Made by a program: the position numbers and the translations under genes. A DNA stretch of 64,000 nucleotides from Alphaproteobacteria bacterium (GTDB lineage: Bacteria; Pseudomonadota; Alphaproteobacteria; Bin95): positions 434,001 to 498,000 of the forward strand of contig JACKII010000001.1 of assembly GCA_020638555.1 (NCBI GenBank), written 5' to 3'. Shown one piece after another: positions 52,171 to 61,879 of this stretch. Every line of letters begins with the position of its first letter. Within the stretch, counting starts at the first letter, position 1. The notes under the pieces are model-generated. The model searched no databases and was not told the DNA's origin. It was given only the letters and a program-made list of their open reading frames with translations.

Positions 52171-52433
52171 TGAGCGCATCGGCACCGCCGCCGGCGGAGC
52201 GGGAGGTGGTCGTCTACACCTCCCCCATGTGCGCGCCCTGCGAGGCGCTGAAGCACTACCTGACGAGCCATGGCGTCGCCTTCCGCGTGCGCGACCTGCT
52301 GATGGACGAGGATGCCCAGGACCGTCTGGACGCCGCCCGCATCCGCTCCACCCCCGCCCTGGAGGTGGACGGCCAGCTCTACGCCGGCGACGCCCTGAAC
52401 CCGGACGCGGTCAAGGCCCTGCTGGGGCTTTAG
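52170..52433 (+). CDS. Glutaredoxin-like protein coupled to the selenoprotein
   Basis: 87 residues, thioredoxin fold. It reads VVVYTSPMCAPCEALKHYL with a CAPC active site (Cys21, Cys24), then the cis-Pro in RSTPALEVDGQLYAGDA. Its ATG overlaps the selenoprotein stop (TGATG), which requires translation through the TGA to reach it by coupling. This supports a functional pair in which the glutaredoxin reduces or is reduced by the Sec-Cys site. A short convergent-gap repeat follows. Confidence 0.85.
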   Translation: MSASAPPPAEREVVVYTSPMCAPCEALKHYLTSHGVAFRVRDLLMDEDAQDRLDAARIRSTPALEVDGQLYAGDALNPDAVKALLGL

Positions 52434-52435
52434 AG

Positions 52436-52530
52436 CGCTTTCGGCACGGGTTGCCCCACTGTCCCGCCCCATCTCCCGCGCAAGCGGGGACAGGGGAGAT
52501 GGACTGGTGAGCCAGCGGGAAAAGAACCCG
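52436..52530. repeat. Intergenic repeat, family 1 copy B
   Basis: Lies in the convergent gap after the glutaredoxin gene. Its sequence GTTGCCCCACT..GCCCCATCTCCCGCG and GGTGAGCCAGC..GGAAAAGAA matches the reverse complement of the flanks of the element at 31678-31855, in the same order. It lacks that copy's inner hairpin. The match is clear but diverged, so this is an old, mobile-like element family. Confidence 0.65.
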
Positions 52531-52648
52531 CTTGTCTTATGACTCCGCCGCTGCATCTGCGATGATGTAGCGCCCGGGTGGGGTGGCCACCCGGACAATT
52601 CCAGCTTCCCCGGACGCGCACAGCGCGATCCGGGGTCTTCCGCGGCGG

Positions 52649-53038
52649 TTACCGCCCCGGCAGCGCCACTGTCCGCGTCGGTCCGCCGAGGCCATGCACC
52701 TTGTCATGCCCCCGCACGACCACCTCGCGCACGCCGGGCGGGATCGCGACGCCGTCGAGCGACCGGGTGAAGGGCTGCTCGGTCACGTGCGGGTGGTAGA
52801 GCACGCGCTCGCCATAGACCGTCTTGCCGTCGGCCGACACCACGTCCCAGCGGTCGGCATAGTGGTCCCAGCCCTGGTCGGCGTGGCGGAGCGTTACCGC
52901 GAATGAAAACCGGCCGCCGCCCTCGGGCTCGACGGCGATGGCGACCACCGTCACCTCGCCCGCCTGCGCGGCCTCCGGCCAGGGGGCCGGCAGGGCCAGC
53001 AGGGCGGCAACCATCCACAGCGCGCCGATCGTCCGCAT
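52649..53038 (-). CDS. Small secreted protein of unknown function
   Basis: 129 residues with a Sec signal (about 1-26, ending AAQAG). A compact beta-rich part follows, including GGRFSFAVTLRHADQGWDHY and VVSADGKTVYGERVLYHPH. I do not recognise the family. ATG at 53038 begins the signal peptide. It is divergent from parE across 114 bases that contain a small palindrome. Confidence 0.6.
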   Translation of the reverse strand: MRTIGALWMVAALLALPAPWPEAAQAGEVTVVAIAVEPEGGGRFSFAVTLRHADQGWDHYADRWDVVSADGKTVYGERVLYHPHVTEQPFTRSLDGVAIPPGVREVVVRGHDKVHGLGGPTRTVALPGR

Positions 53039-53067
53039 TGTCGCGTCTCCGAATCGCTCTAATTTCG

Positions 53068-53082
53068 CTAGTGATCCACTAG
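53068..53082. promoter_or_regulatory. CTAG-containing palindrome between divergent genes
   Basis: CTAGTG (53068-53073) and CACTAG (53077-53082) form a perfect 6-base inverted repeat with a 3-base loop. It sits in the promoter region shared by the secreted-protein gene and parE. It could be an operator; no factor can be named. Confidence 0.3.
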
Positions 53083-53152
53083 TCCGTCTGCGGCCGCGCC
53101 GGTCCAATCACAACCGCGCGAGCCGCCGCCGCAACCGGAACGACAGACCTCC

Positions 53153-55147
53153 ATGGCCGATCTCTTCGCATCCTCCGCCGCCAGTGCCTCCGACTATTCC
53201 GCCGCCGATATCGAGGTGCTGGAAGGGCTGGAGCCGGTGCGCCGGCGGCCCGGCATGTATATCGGCGGCACCGACGAGGCCGGCCTGCACCATCTGGCCA
53301 CCGAAATCCTCGACAACGCCATGGACGAGGCGGTGGCCGGCCATGCCAGCGTCATCGACATGGAGTTGATGGCCGACGGCTCGCTGGCGGTCCGCGACAA
53401 CGGCCGCGGCATCCCGGTCGATCCGCACCCGAAATTCCCGGACAAATCCGCGCTGGAGGTGATCCTCACCACGCTGCATTCCGGCGGCAAGTTCAAGGAG
53501 ACGGGCGGCGCCTACGCCACCTCCGGCGGCCTGCACGGCGTCGGCATCTCGGTCGTCAACGCGCTGGCGGAATGGCTGGTGGTGGAGGTGGCGCGCGAGC
53601 GCACGCTCTACCGCCAGACCTATCGGCAGGGCGCCCCGGACGCGCCGCTGGCGCCGGTCGGCCCGGTCGCCAACCGCCGCGGCACCCTGGTCCAGTTCAG
53701 GCCGGACGCGGAGATTTTCGGCGCCCGCGCCAAATTCCAGCCGGCGCGCCTGTTCCGCATGGCCCGGTCCAAGGCCTATCTCTATCGCGGCGTCAAGATC
53801 CGCTGGAAGTGCGCCGCCGAACTGCTGCCGCCGGAAAGCCCGATCCCGGCCGAGGCCGAGCTGCAATTCCCGAACGGCCTCGCCGACTTCCTGGGATTGC
53901 TGCTGGAGGAGCGGGCGACGGTGCTGCCGGTCTATGCCGGCGACCTCACCTTTCCCGGCCCCGGCGCGGGGCGCTGCGAGTGGGCGATTGCCTGGTGCGA
54001 CGACCATGGCGACCCGCACGGCCATTCCTATTGCAACACCATCCCGACGCCCTCCGGCGGCAGCCACGAGGCCGGCTTCCGCAACGCCCTGCTGCGCGCC
54101 ATCAAGGCGTTCGGCGAACTGTCCGGCGTGCGCAAGGCCGGCCAGATCACCGGCGAGGATTTGATGGGTTCGGCCGCGTTCGCGCTGTCGGTGTTCATCC
54201 CGAACCCGCAATTCCAGGGCCAAACCAAGGAACGGCTCGACAGCCCGGAAACCCAGCGCCTGCTGGAGGCCAATCTGCGCGACCGGTTCGACCACTGGCT
54301 CTCCGCCGATCCCAAGGCCGCCGCCCAGTTGCTCACCCATCTGGTCGAGCGGGCGGAGGAGCGGCTGCGGCGCCGGGCGGAGAAGGACCTGCAACGCAAG
54401 ACCGCCACCAACCGCCGCCTGCGCCTGCCGGGCAAGCTCACCGACTGCACCGAGACCGGACCGGAGGGCACCGAGGTGTTCCTGGTGGAGGGCGACAGCG
54501 CCGGCGGCTCCGCCAAGCAGGCGCGCAACCGCAAGACCCAGGCGGTGTTGCCGCTGCGCGGCAAGATCCTGAACGTCGCCAGCGCCACGGTGGAGAAGCT
54601 GCGCGCCAACCAGGAACTCTCCGACCTGGTGCAGGCGCTCGGCTGCGGCATGGGCAAGCAGTTCGACGTCGACCGACTGCGCTATGAGCGGGTGGTGATC
54701 ATGACCGATGCCGATGTGGACGGCGCCCACATCGCCAGCCTGCTGATGACGTTCTTCTTCCGCGAAATGCCGGGCCTGATCGCCCGCGGCCACCTGTTCC
54801 TGGCGCTGCCGCCGCTCTATCGCCTGGCCGCCGGCGGCACCACCATCTACGCCCGCGACGACGCCGACCGCGAGCGCCACCTCGCCACCACCTTCAAGGG
54901 CCGCAAGTCCGTGGAAATCAGCCGCTTCAAGGGCTTGGGCGAAATGCCGCCGGCCCAACTGCGCGAGACCACCATGGACCCGGCGACCCGCACGCTGCTG
55001 CGCGTCGATATCGGCCTCTCGGACCAGGGCACGGGCACGGCGCGGGAGGCGGGCGACCTGGTCGACCGGCTGATGGGGCGCAAGCCGGAACTGCGGCTCG
55101 CCTTCATCCAGCAGAACGCGCAATTCGTGGAAAGCCTGGACATTTAG
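53153..55147 (+). CDS. parE: DNA topoisomerase IV subunit B (ParE)
   Basis: 664 residues, the B subunit of the enzyme that decatenates daughter chromosomes. The GHKL ATPase has EILDNAMDEAVAGHA and SGGLHGVGISVVNALA. The Toprim domain has VFLVEGDSAGGSAKQARN and MTDADVDGAHI. The short insert-free Toprim and the ParE-like N-terminus (RRPGMYIGGTDEAGLHHL) separate it from GyrB. The C-terminus ends FIQQNAQFVESLDI. parC is not nearby. Confidence 0.94.
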   Translation: MADLFASSAASASDYSAADIEVLEGLEPVRRRPGMYIGGTDEAGLHHLATEILDNAMDEAVAGHASVIDMELMADGSLAVRDNGRGIPVDPHPKFPDKSALEVILTTLHSGGKFKETGGAYATSGGLHGVGISVVNALAEWLVVEVARERTLYRQTYRQGAPDAPLAPVGPVANRRGTLVQFRPDAEIFGARAKFQPARLFRMARSKAYLYRGVKIRWKCAAELLPPESPIPAEAELQFPNGLADFLGLLLEERATVLPVYAGDLTFPGPGAGRCEWAIAWCDDHGDPHGHSYCNTIPTPSGGSHEAGFRNALLRAIKAFGELSGVRKAGQITGEDLMGSAAFALSVFIPNPQFQGQTKERLDSPETQRLLEANLRDRFDHWLSADPKAAAQLLTHLVERAEERLRRRAEKDLQRKTATNRRLRLPGKLTDCTETGPEGTEVFLVEGDSAGGSAKQARNRKTQAVLPLRGKILNVASATVEKLRANQELSDLVQALGCGMGKQFDVDRLRYERVVIMTDADVDGAHIASLLMTFFFREMPGLIARGHLFLALPPLYRLAAGGTTIYARDDADRERHLATTFKGRKSVEISRFKGLGEMPPAQLRETTMDPATRTLLRVDIGLSDQGTGTAREAGDLVDRLMGRKPELRLAFIQQNAQFVESLDI

Positions 55148-55338
55148 TCCCGGAATCTGGCGCCGTCCGCTTCGGGTGTCGTCCGTTTTGAGCCTCGTCC
55201 GGAGTGCCCCGCTACCATCACGCTGCCGCCGTCGCCCGGCATCTTGCCATTGTGCCGCCGGCTACCCAATTCGGTTGTAGCTGGGTGCCCTGGGTTGCCC
55301 ATTTGCAGCGGCCCGCCCGGTTCCGGGAGTCCTTACCG

Positions 55339-55893
55339 ATGCGTTACGTTCTGACGGCTCTGCTGGCGGTTGTGTTGAGCGCGTGCGCAAGCGACGGCGC
55401 GCAGGTCAGCTTCAGCGATTACACCGGCTATTCCAGCAGCATCGCCCAATACGGCGCCCGCAACGGCACCATGGCCCTGGCGGTGTTCGGCAACCCCACC
55501 CGGGCCGACCAGGCCACGCTCGACGCCGCCGTCGCCGATGGCCTGCGCGGCACGCATGTGGACCGCGACACCGTGTTCGTGCCGGCCGAGCCGCCGCCAA
55601 TGGCCGGCTATCGCACCGTCGTTGCCTTTGGCGGCGCGACGCAACAGCAGATCTGCCGCCCGGACTTCCGCCCCGCCGCGGCTCCCAAGGCGGCCACCGC
55701 CGACCGGCTCGCCGCGGCTTATTGCCTGGACGATCAGGAACTCTCGTATGTGAGCGCCCGCCACGGCGCGCTGAGCGGGCCGAACGATCCGGCCCTGCAC
55801 CGGTTGCTGAACACGATGGGCCACGAATTGTTTCCGCTGGAAAACCCGAATATGCGAGACGGTTGCGCGCCGTGGACGGGGGGATGCGATTGA
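55339..55893 (+). CDS. Putative lipoprotein of unknown function
   Basis: 184 residues. ATG at 55339 gives a lipoprotein signal (MRYVLTALLAVVLSACASDG; Cys16), so the long upstream open frame is not used. The mature part has two Cys (residue about 110 and near the C-terminus) and no recognised domain. It is a single gene between parE and the DEAD-box helicase on the same strand. Confidence 0.65.
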   Translation: MRYVLTALLAVVLSACASDGAQVSFSDYTGYSSSIAQYGARNGTMALAVFGNPTRADQATLDAAVADGLRGTHVDRDTVFVPAEPPPMAGYRTVVAFGGATQQQICRPDFRPAAAPKAATADRLAAAYCLDDQELSYVSARHGALSGPNDPALHRLLNTMGHELFPLENPNMRDGCAPWTGGCD

Positions 55894-55940
55894 ACAGTTG
55901 ACTTCGCGACTGTTCGCTGATAGCCGCTCCCCTTGGAAAA

Positions 55941-55958
55941 GCGTGTGACGACACACGC
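55941..55958. promoter_or_regulatory. Hairpin in the leader of the DEAD-box helicase gene
   Basis: GCGTGTG (55941-55947) and CACACGC (55952-55958) form a perfect 7-base stem with a 4-base loop, 32 bases upstream of the helicase ATG. It could be a leader structure controlling the helicase or an end signal of the lipoprotein transcript. There is no T tract. Confidence 0.35.
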
Positions 55959-55990
55959 CTCATCAAACCACGATTGCGCGTCAAGCTTAT

Positions 55991-57391
<1,401 letters not shown>

Positions 57392-57493
57392 GTGCCGCCC
57401 GGCGCCCGCGCAGGCGCGCGCCGGGGCGATGTCCGACCATGGGGGCCGGGAAGCCGGTCGACCTTTGCCATTGCCTGTCCGTGCGGTCTTTTG

Positions 57494-57520
57494 GTATGCA
57501 CCTATAATGGTACCGCATAC
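57494..57520 (+). promoter_or_regulatory. Promoter -10 box inside an inverted repeat, upstream of the VPLP-type gene
   Basis: A consensus TATAAT lies at 57503-57508 and is flanked by perfect inverted repeats GTATGC (57494-57499) and GCATAC (57515-57520). A factor binding this palindrome would block the -10 region. No consensus -35 is present at 16-18 bases. The ribosome site AGGAGA follows at about 57521, and the ATG is at 57537. Confidence 0.55.
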
Positions 57521-57536
57521 AGGAGAGACAAATCGT

Positions 57537-58238
57537 ATGGTGAAAGCGGGTTTGATGGCAGCGGCCATCGTCGTGGGCATGGGGGCGTCTGCCAATGCCG
57601 CGATTATCAAGAGTTACGACTTCGACAACGGCCTGGGCGATACGCTCGGCAACGGCAATGCGCTGACCGCGTCGGGCGGCACCGTGGCCGGCGGCCGCTA
57701 TGAATTCGGACTGAACCAGGGGCTGCGCCTGACCGATGCCCTGCCCAGCACGACCGATTACGCCATGGAGATCAAGTTTCAGGTGAACGACAGCCTGGGC
57801 GGTTACAACAAGGTGATCGATTTCCAGGATCTGTCTTCCGATCTGGGCCTCTATGTGTTGAACGGGGCCGTCGACTTCTATACTGCGGGTCCGGCGGCGG
57901 GCACGGTGGCTCTCGATCAGGATTTCACCTTGGGATTGGCACGCGCCAGCGGGACGATTTCGGTCTATCTGAACGGAACGTCGCTGTTTTCGGTTGCCGA
58001 TGGGGGGCAAGCGGTGTCCGGTGGCAATATCCTGAACTTTTTCGAGGATGATGTGGCCACCAGCCAGAGCGAAGCGTTTGCTGGCTCGGTTGATTTCATC
58101 CGGATCCACGACGATGCCTCGACCTTCGGTCAGGCGCCGCCGAATGTTTCGGTGCCGCTGCCCGGCGTGCTGCCGCAACTGGCTGCCGGGGCCGGTCTGC
58201 TGGGGGTGATCGGCTGGCGCCGCCGCAAGGCCGGCTGA
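57537..58238 (+). CDS. Secreted LamG-like protein with VPLP/PEP-CTERM-type sorting tail
   Basis: 233 residues. It has a signal peptide (MVKAGLMAAAIVVGMGASAN) and a concanavalin/LamG-like beta-sandwich (AMEIKFQVNDSLGGYNKVID, then LYVLNGAVDFYTAG). The C-terminal sorting signal is VPLPGVLPQLAAGAG, a hydrophobic helix, then WRRRKAG. This tail is typical of PEP-CTERM/VPLPA proteins processed by an exosortase and sent to an exopolysaccharide-associated surface. No exosortase lies in the window. The gene is solitary with its own promoter. Confidence 0.8.
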   Translation: MVKAGLMAAAIVVGMGASANAAIIKSYDFDNGLGDTLGNGNALTASGGTVAGGRYEFGLNQGLRLTDALPSTTDYAMEIKFQVNDSLGGYNKVIDFQDLSSDLGLYVLNGAVDFYTAGPAAGTVALDQDFTLGLARASGTISVYLNGTSLFSVADGGQAVSGGNILNFFEDDVATSQSEAFAGSVDFIRIHDDASTFGQAPPNVSVPLPGVLPQLAAGAGLLGVIGWRRRKAG

Positions 58239-58301
58239 GGCCGAGGGCGGCCGTAACCGATCTCCCAAGACGATCCGCTCGCGGTTCCGCCCGGCGATCG
58301 G

Positions 58302-58352
58302 CCGGCCCCGCGAGGGGCGACAGAGTTCCGGCCCCGCGAGGGGCGACAGAGT
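58302..58352. repeat. Tandem 26-base duplication upstream of an SDR gene
   Basis: Two adjacent copies of a 26-base unit starting CCGGCCCCGCGAGGGGCGAC, at 58302 and 58328. Each copy contains a small GC-rich palindrome (CCCCGCGAGGGG). It lies in the 212-base gap between the VPLP-type gene and the SDR gene. It may act as a terminator-like or regulatory structure; no T tract follows. Confidence 0.5.
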
Positions 58353-58450
58353 AGACGTCGCAGGTGGCGTTGCGTCGGTCGCCAAAGCGAACGGACTGGG
58401 CTAGTCTTCGCCCTGTCCGTTTTCGCACGCTTCCGATGGAGGATTCGCCC

Positions 58451-59302
58451 ATGGGCAAACTTGCAGGCCGTACCGCGGTCGTGACCGGCGCCAGCCGTGG
58501 CATCGGCCAGGCCATTGCCGAACTGTTTGCCGCCGAAGGCGCCCGCGTCGTCTGTTCCGCCCGCACCCTGAACGAGGGCGACCACAAGATGCTGGAGGGC
58601 TCGTTGAACGGCACGGTGGAGAATATCCGCCGCGCGGGCGGCGAGGCGACGGCCATCACCTGTGACGTCTCGGTCGAGGAAAGCTGCGAGGAACTGGTCG
58701 CCAAGGCGCGCGAGGCCTATGGCCCCGTCACCGTGCTGGTGAACAACGCCGCCCTCAACTACTACATCCCGACCGAGGATTATCCCACCAACCGGTGGCT
58801 GCGCTGCTTCATGATCAACGTGCATGCGCCCTTCATCCTCTCCAAGCTGGTGCTGCCGGACATGAAGGCGGCGGGCGAGGGGGCCATCGTCAACATTTCC
58901 AGCGGCTCCGCCATCGGCCCGGGTCGCGGCCCCTATGCCGACCACACCGCCCGCGGCGGCGTCATGTACGGCGCGACCAAGGCGGCGCTGGAGCGCTTCA
59001 CCCAGGGGCTGGGCCAGGAAGTGGCGCAGTATGGCGGCATCAGCGTCACCGCGCTTTCGCCGAGCCAGGTGGTGCCCACCCCCGGCACGGTCTATTTCAA
59101 GCTGGTCGACAGCATGGACGACCCCAAGGGCGAGCATCCCGACTTCATGGCCAAGGCCGCGCTGCTGCTGGCGAGCGAGCCGGCGGCGACGATCAACGGC
59201 CGGGTCTGCTACAGCCAGGAAATCCTGGGCGAGTTCGGCTGGATCGACAACCCGAAGGGCCGTGGCGTCACCACCCCCGGCTCCGGCTATTCGCAGATCT
59301 GA
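58451..59302 (+). CDS. SDR-family oxidoreductase
   Basis: 283 residues. Motifs are VTGASRGIGQAIAELFAAEG, NNAAL, catalytic Ser in IVNISSGSA and YGATK (Tyr-x3-Lys). The C-terminal ITSxxx end of FabG is replaced by a longer tail with RVCYSQEILGEFGWID. It is probably a hydroxyacyl or alcohol dehydrogenase of unknown substrate. ATG 58451 follows GGAGG. A small membrane protein gene starts 12 bases after its stop. Confidence 0.83.
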   Translation: MGKLAGRTAVVTGASRGIGQAIAELFAAEGARVVCSARTLNEGDHKMLEGSLNGTVENIRRAGGEATAITCDVSVEESCEELVAKAREAYGPVTVLVNNAALNYYIPTEDYPTNRWLRCFMINVHAPFILSKLVLPDMKAAGEGAIVNISSGSAIGPGRGPYADHTARGGVMYGATKAALERFTQGLGQEVAQYGGISVTALSPSQVVPTPGTVYFKLVDSMDDPKGEHPDFMAKAALLLASEPAATINGRVCYSQEILGEFGWIDNPKGRGVTTPGSGYSQI

Positions 59303-59314
59303 GGCCCGGCCCCC

Positions 59315-59749
59315 GTGGACCCCGTTCTGCAATCGGTTCTGCTCTCCGTCGCCAATGTCGCCGCCGGCGCGCTGTTCGGCGGCATGCTGTTCCTCACCGC
59401 GTTCTTTGCGCCGCAGGCCTTCAAACGCCTGCCGGACGGCGTGGCCGACCGTTTCGTGCGCGAGCTGTTCCCGTCCTACTACCTGATCGCGCTGGCGCTG
59501 GCGGGGATCGCCGCCGTCGCCTGCGCGCCGGTGCGCACGGCCGAGGCCATTGTCATGGCGCTGGTGGCGGCGGGGTTCCTGTTCGCGCGCTATTACCTGA
59601 TGCCGAAAACGCTCATCGCCCATGACGAGCGCGCCCGCGGCACCCCCGGCGCGGCCGAGGCCTTTGCCGACCTGCACAAGCGCAGCGCGTTCCTGAACAT
59701 GGTGCAGTTCGTCGCCACCCTGGTGGTGCTGGTGCGCCTGGTGGACTGA
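59315..59749 (+). CDS. DUF4149-like (TMEM205-type) membrane protein
   Basis: 144 residues, four hydrophobic segments, with a pattern typical of the DUF4149/TMEM205 family: AGALFGGMLFLTAFFAPQAF and a final FLNMVQFVATLVVL. The function is unknown. A GTG start at 59315, 12 bases after the SDR stop, indicates an operon. It precedes the SCO1 gene by 57 bases. Confidence 0.65.
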   Translation: MDPVLQSVLLSVANVAAGALFGGMLFLTAFFAPQAFKRLPDGVADRFVRELFPSYYLIALALAGIAAVACAPVRTAEAIVMALVAAGFLFARYYLMPKTLIAHDERARGTPGAAEAFADLHKRSAFLNMVQFVATLVVLVRLVD

Positions 59750-59806
59750 GCCTCCGGCGCAGCGGGGAAACCGGTCCCCGCGCCCCCGAAACAAGGTGTT
59801 TTTTCC

Positions 59807-60415
59807 ATGTCTGGCCAATCCCTGCCCTGGAATCGTATCGCCCTGGTGCTGGCCATCGTGCTGGCCATGCTGGTTGCGCTGCTGCTCGGCTACGCCTATG
59901 TGCGCACCGACGGCGGCTCCTTCTCCGACAGCGGCAAGGCGCTGATCGGCGGCCCGTTCGAACTGGTCGACCAGGACGGCCGGACCCGCACCGACAAGGA
60001 CTTTCTCGGCCAGAATCTGCTGATTTATTTCGGCTACACCTTCTGCCCGGACGTGTGTCCGACCGAACTTTCCAAGATCGCGGCGGCGATGGACCTGCTG
60101 CCGGAAGACGCCAACGTCACCCCCATCTTCATCACCATCGATCCGGAACGCGACACCCCGGCCCAGATGAAGGCCTATGTCAGCGCCTTCCATCCGCGCA
60201 TGGTCGGCCTGACCGGCACGCCGGAGCAGGTGGCCGCCGCCGCCAAGGCCTATCGCGTCTATTTCGCCAAGAACACCAGCGGCGGAACGACCGAATACAC
60301 GATGGACCACACGTCCATCATCTACTTCATGGACACCAAGGGGGAGTTCGTCACCCACTTCACGTCCGATGCGACGCCGGAAGCCATCGCGAAACGGGTG
60401 CGCGAGGCGCTGTAG
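59807..60415 (+). CDS. SCO1/SenC/PrrC family copper chaperone
   Basis: 202 residues. One N-terminal membrane anchor (about 10-30) is followed by a periplasmic thioredoxin-like domain with the copper/redox motif FCPDVCP (Cys80, Cys84) and the third ligand His168 in TMDHTSI. It delivers copper to the CuA site of cytochrome c oxidase or acts as a thiol reductase. It is usually near oxidase genes, but none is in the window. ATG 59807. Confidence 0.9.
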   Translation: MSGQSLPWNRIALVLAIVLAMLVALLLGYAYVRTDGGSFSDSGKALIGGPFELVDQDGRTRTDKDFLGQNLLIYFGYTFCPDVCPTELSKIAAAMDLLPEDANVTPIFITIDPERDTPAQMKAYVSAFHPRMVGLTGTPEQVAAAAKAYRVYFAKNTSGGTTEYTMDHTSIIYFMDTKGEFVTHFTSDATPEAIAKRVREAL

Positions 60416-60487
60416 GCGGGCATGATCGGGGCCAGCCCCAATCCAAGAGGACCCGATCCAAGAGGACAAGACCAGGAGCGCCCGCCC

Positions 60488-61843
60488 ATGACTTCGATGA
60501 TCACCGAAGCCCGCCCCGTGCGGTTCTCCGGCCCGCCGCCGGAGGCGGTCGACGTGGTGGTGATCGGCGCGGGCGTCGCCGGCACCGCCACCGCCTATTT
60601 CCTGGCCGAGGCCGGCGTGCGGGTGCTGCTGTGCGAGAAGGGCCGCGTCGCCGGCGAGCAATCGTCGCGCAACTGGGGCTGGGTGCGCCAGCAGGGCCGC
60701 GACTGGGCCGAACTGCCGATCATGATGGAGAGCAACCGCATCTGGCGCGGGCTGGCGGAACGCACCGGCGAGGCCGACCTCGTCTTCACCGAAAGCGGCT
60801 GCCTGCGCCTGACCGACGACCCCAAGGTCGCCGCCGGCTATGAGGCGTGGCGTGAGCTTTCGGTGCAGCATCAACTCGAAACCCGGCTGCTGTCGGCCGA
60901 CGAGGTCGCCCGCGCCTATCCGGCCATCGCGCCGCCCGCGGGCAAGCGCTGGCTCGCCGGCATGCTGACGCCGTCGGACGGCCGCGCCGAGCCCTTCGTC
61001 GCCATCCCGGCCCTGGCCCGCGCGGCCGAGCGCGCCGGTGCGGCGGTGATCGAGCAATGCGCCGTGCGCACGCTGGAGCGGTCCGGCGGCCGCATCGCCG
61101 GCGTCGTCACCGAGCTGGGTCCGGTGCGGGCCGAGCGGGTCGTGCTGGCCGGCGGCGCCTGGAGCACCCATTTCGCGCACAATGAGGGCCTGGCCCTGCC
61201 GCAACTGGCGGTGCGCTCCACCGTGGCGCGGACGGAGCCGGCGCCGGAGGTCTATGGCCCCAACCTGTCGACGCCCGGCCTGACGCTCCGCCGCCGTGCC
61301 GACGGCGGCTACACCATCACCAGCGGCGACCTGGCCGAGCATTTTGTCGGCCCCAATTCGGTGCGCTGGTTCTTCAAGTATCAGCCTCTGTTGAAGAAAT
61401 CCGCCCGCGACGTGAAGCTGATCCCGGCGGCCCCCCGCGGCTATCCCGGCGCCTGGGGCACGCCGCGGCGCTGGCAGGGCACGGAGGTGACGCCGTTCGA
61501 GCGCGCTCGCGTCCTCAACCCCGACCCCTCGCCCGTGGTGGTGCGCCGCATCGGGGAGCGGCTGGCCGGCCGTTTCCCGGACCTGGCCGGCACCCGGCTG
61601 GCGGAGGCCTGGGCCGGCATGATCGACGTGACGCCGGACGCGGTGCCCTATATCGCCGAGGATCATCGCCTGCCGGGCCTGTTCGTCGCCACCGGGCTGA
61701 GCGGCCACGGTTTCGGCATCGGCCCCGGCGTCGGCCGCGTGCTGGCCGATCTGGTGCAGGGCCGGCCCTCCGGCCACGATCTCACCCGCTTCCGCACCGC
61801 CCGCTTTTTCGACGGCAGCGCCATCGCGCCGGGGCCGTACTGA
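60488..61843 (+). CDS. FAD-dependent DAO-family oxidoreductase
   Basis: 451 residues. The N-terminal FAD motif is VVVIGAGVAGTATAYFLAEA, followed by the SSRNWGWVRQQGRD segment typical of DadA/glycine-oxidase-type enzymes. The C-terminal GLSGHGFGIGPGVGRVLADL is typical of the family. It oxidises an amino acid or N-methyl amine; the substrate is unknown. ATG at 60488 has AGGAG 11 bases upstream. It lies 72 bases after the SCO1 gene. Confidence 0.85.
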   Translation: MTSMITEARPVRFSGPPPEAVDVVVIGAGVAGTATAYFLAEAGVRVLLCEKGRVAGEQSSRNWGWVRQQGRDWAELPIMMESNRIWRGLAERTGEADLVFTESGCLRLTDDPKVAAGYEAWRELSVQHQLETRLLSADEVARAYPAIAPPAGKRWLAGMLTPSDGRAEPFVAIPALARAAERAGAAVIEQCAVRTLERSGGRIAGVVTELGPVRAERVVLAGGAWSTHFAHNEGLALPQLAVRSTVARTEPAPEVYGPNLSTPGLTLRRRADGGYTITSGDLAEHFVGPNSVRWFFKYQPLLKKSARDVKLIPAAPRGYPGAWGTPRRWQGTEVTPFERARVLNPDPSPVVVRRIGERLAGRFPDLAGTRLAEAWAGMIDVTPDAVPYIAEDHRLPGLFVATGLSGHGFGIGPGVGRVLADLVQGRPSGHDLTRFRTARFFDGSAIAPGPY

Positions 61844-61879
61844 GGCGGAGGCGCCGGCGCGTCGCGACCGGTGTCTCCC

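Noticed and set aside
53060..53098. Resemblance to a cloning polylinker (ACTAGT close to GCGGCCGC)
   Set aside because: Only short restriction-site-like words match and the spacing sequence differs. Flanking sequence is continuous with normal coding context, so contamination is not supported.
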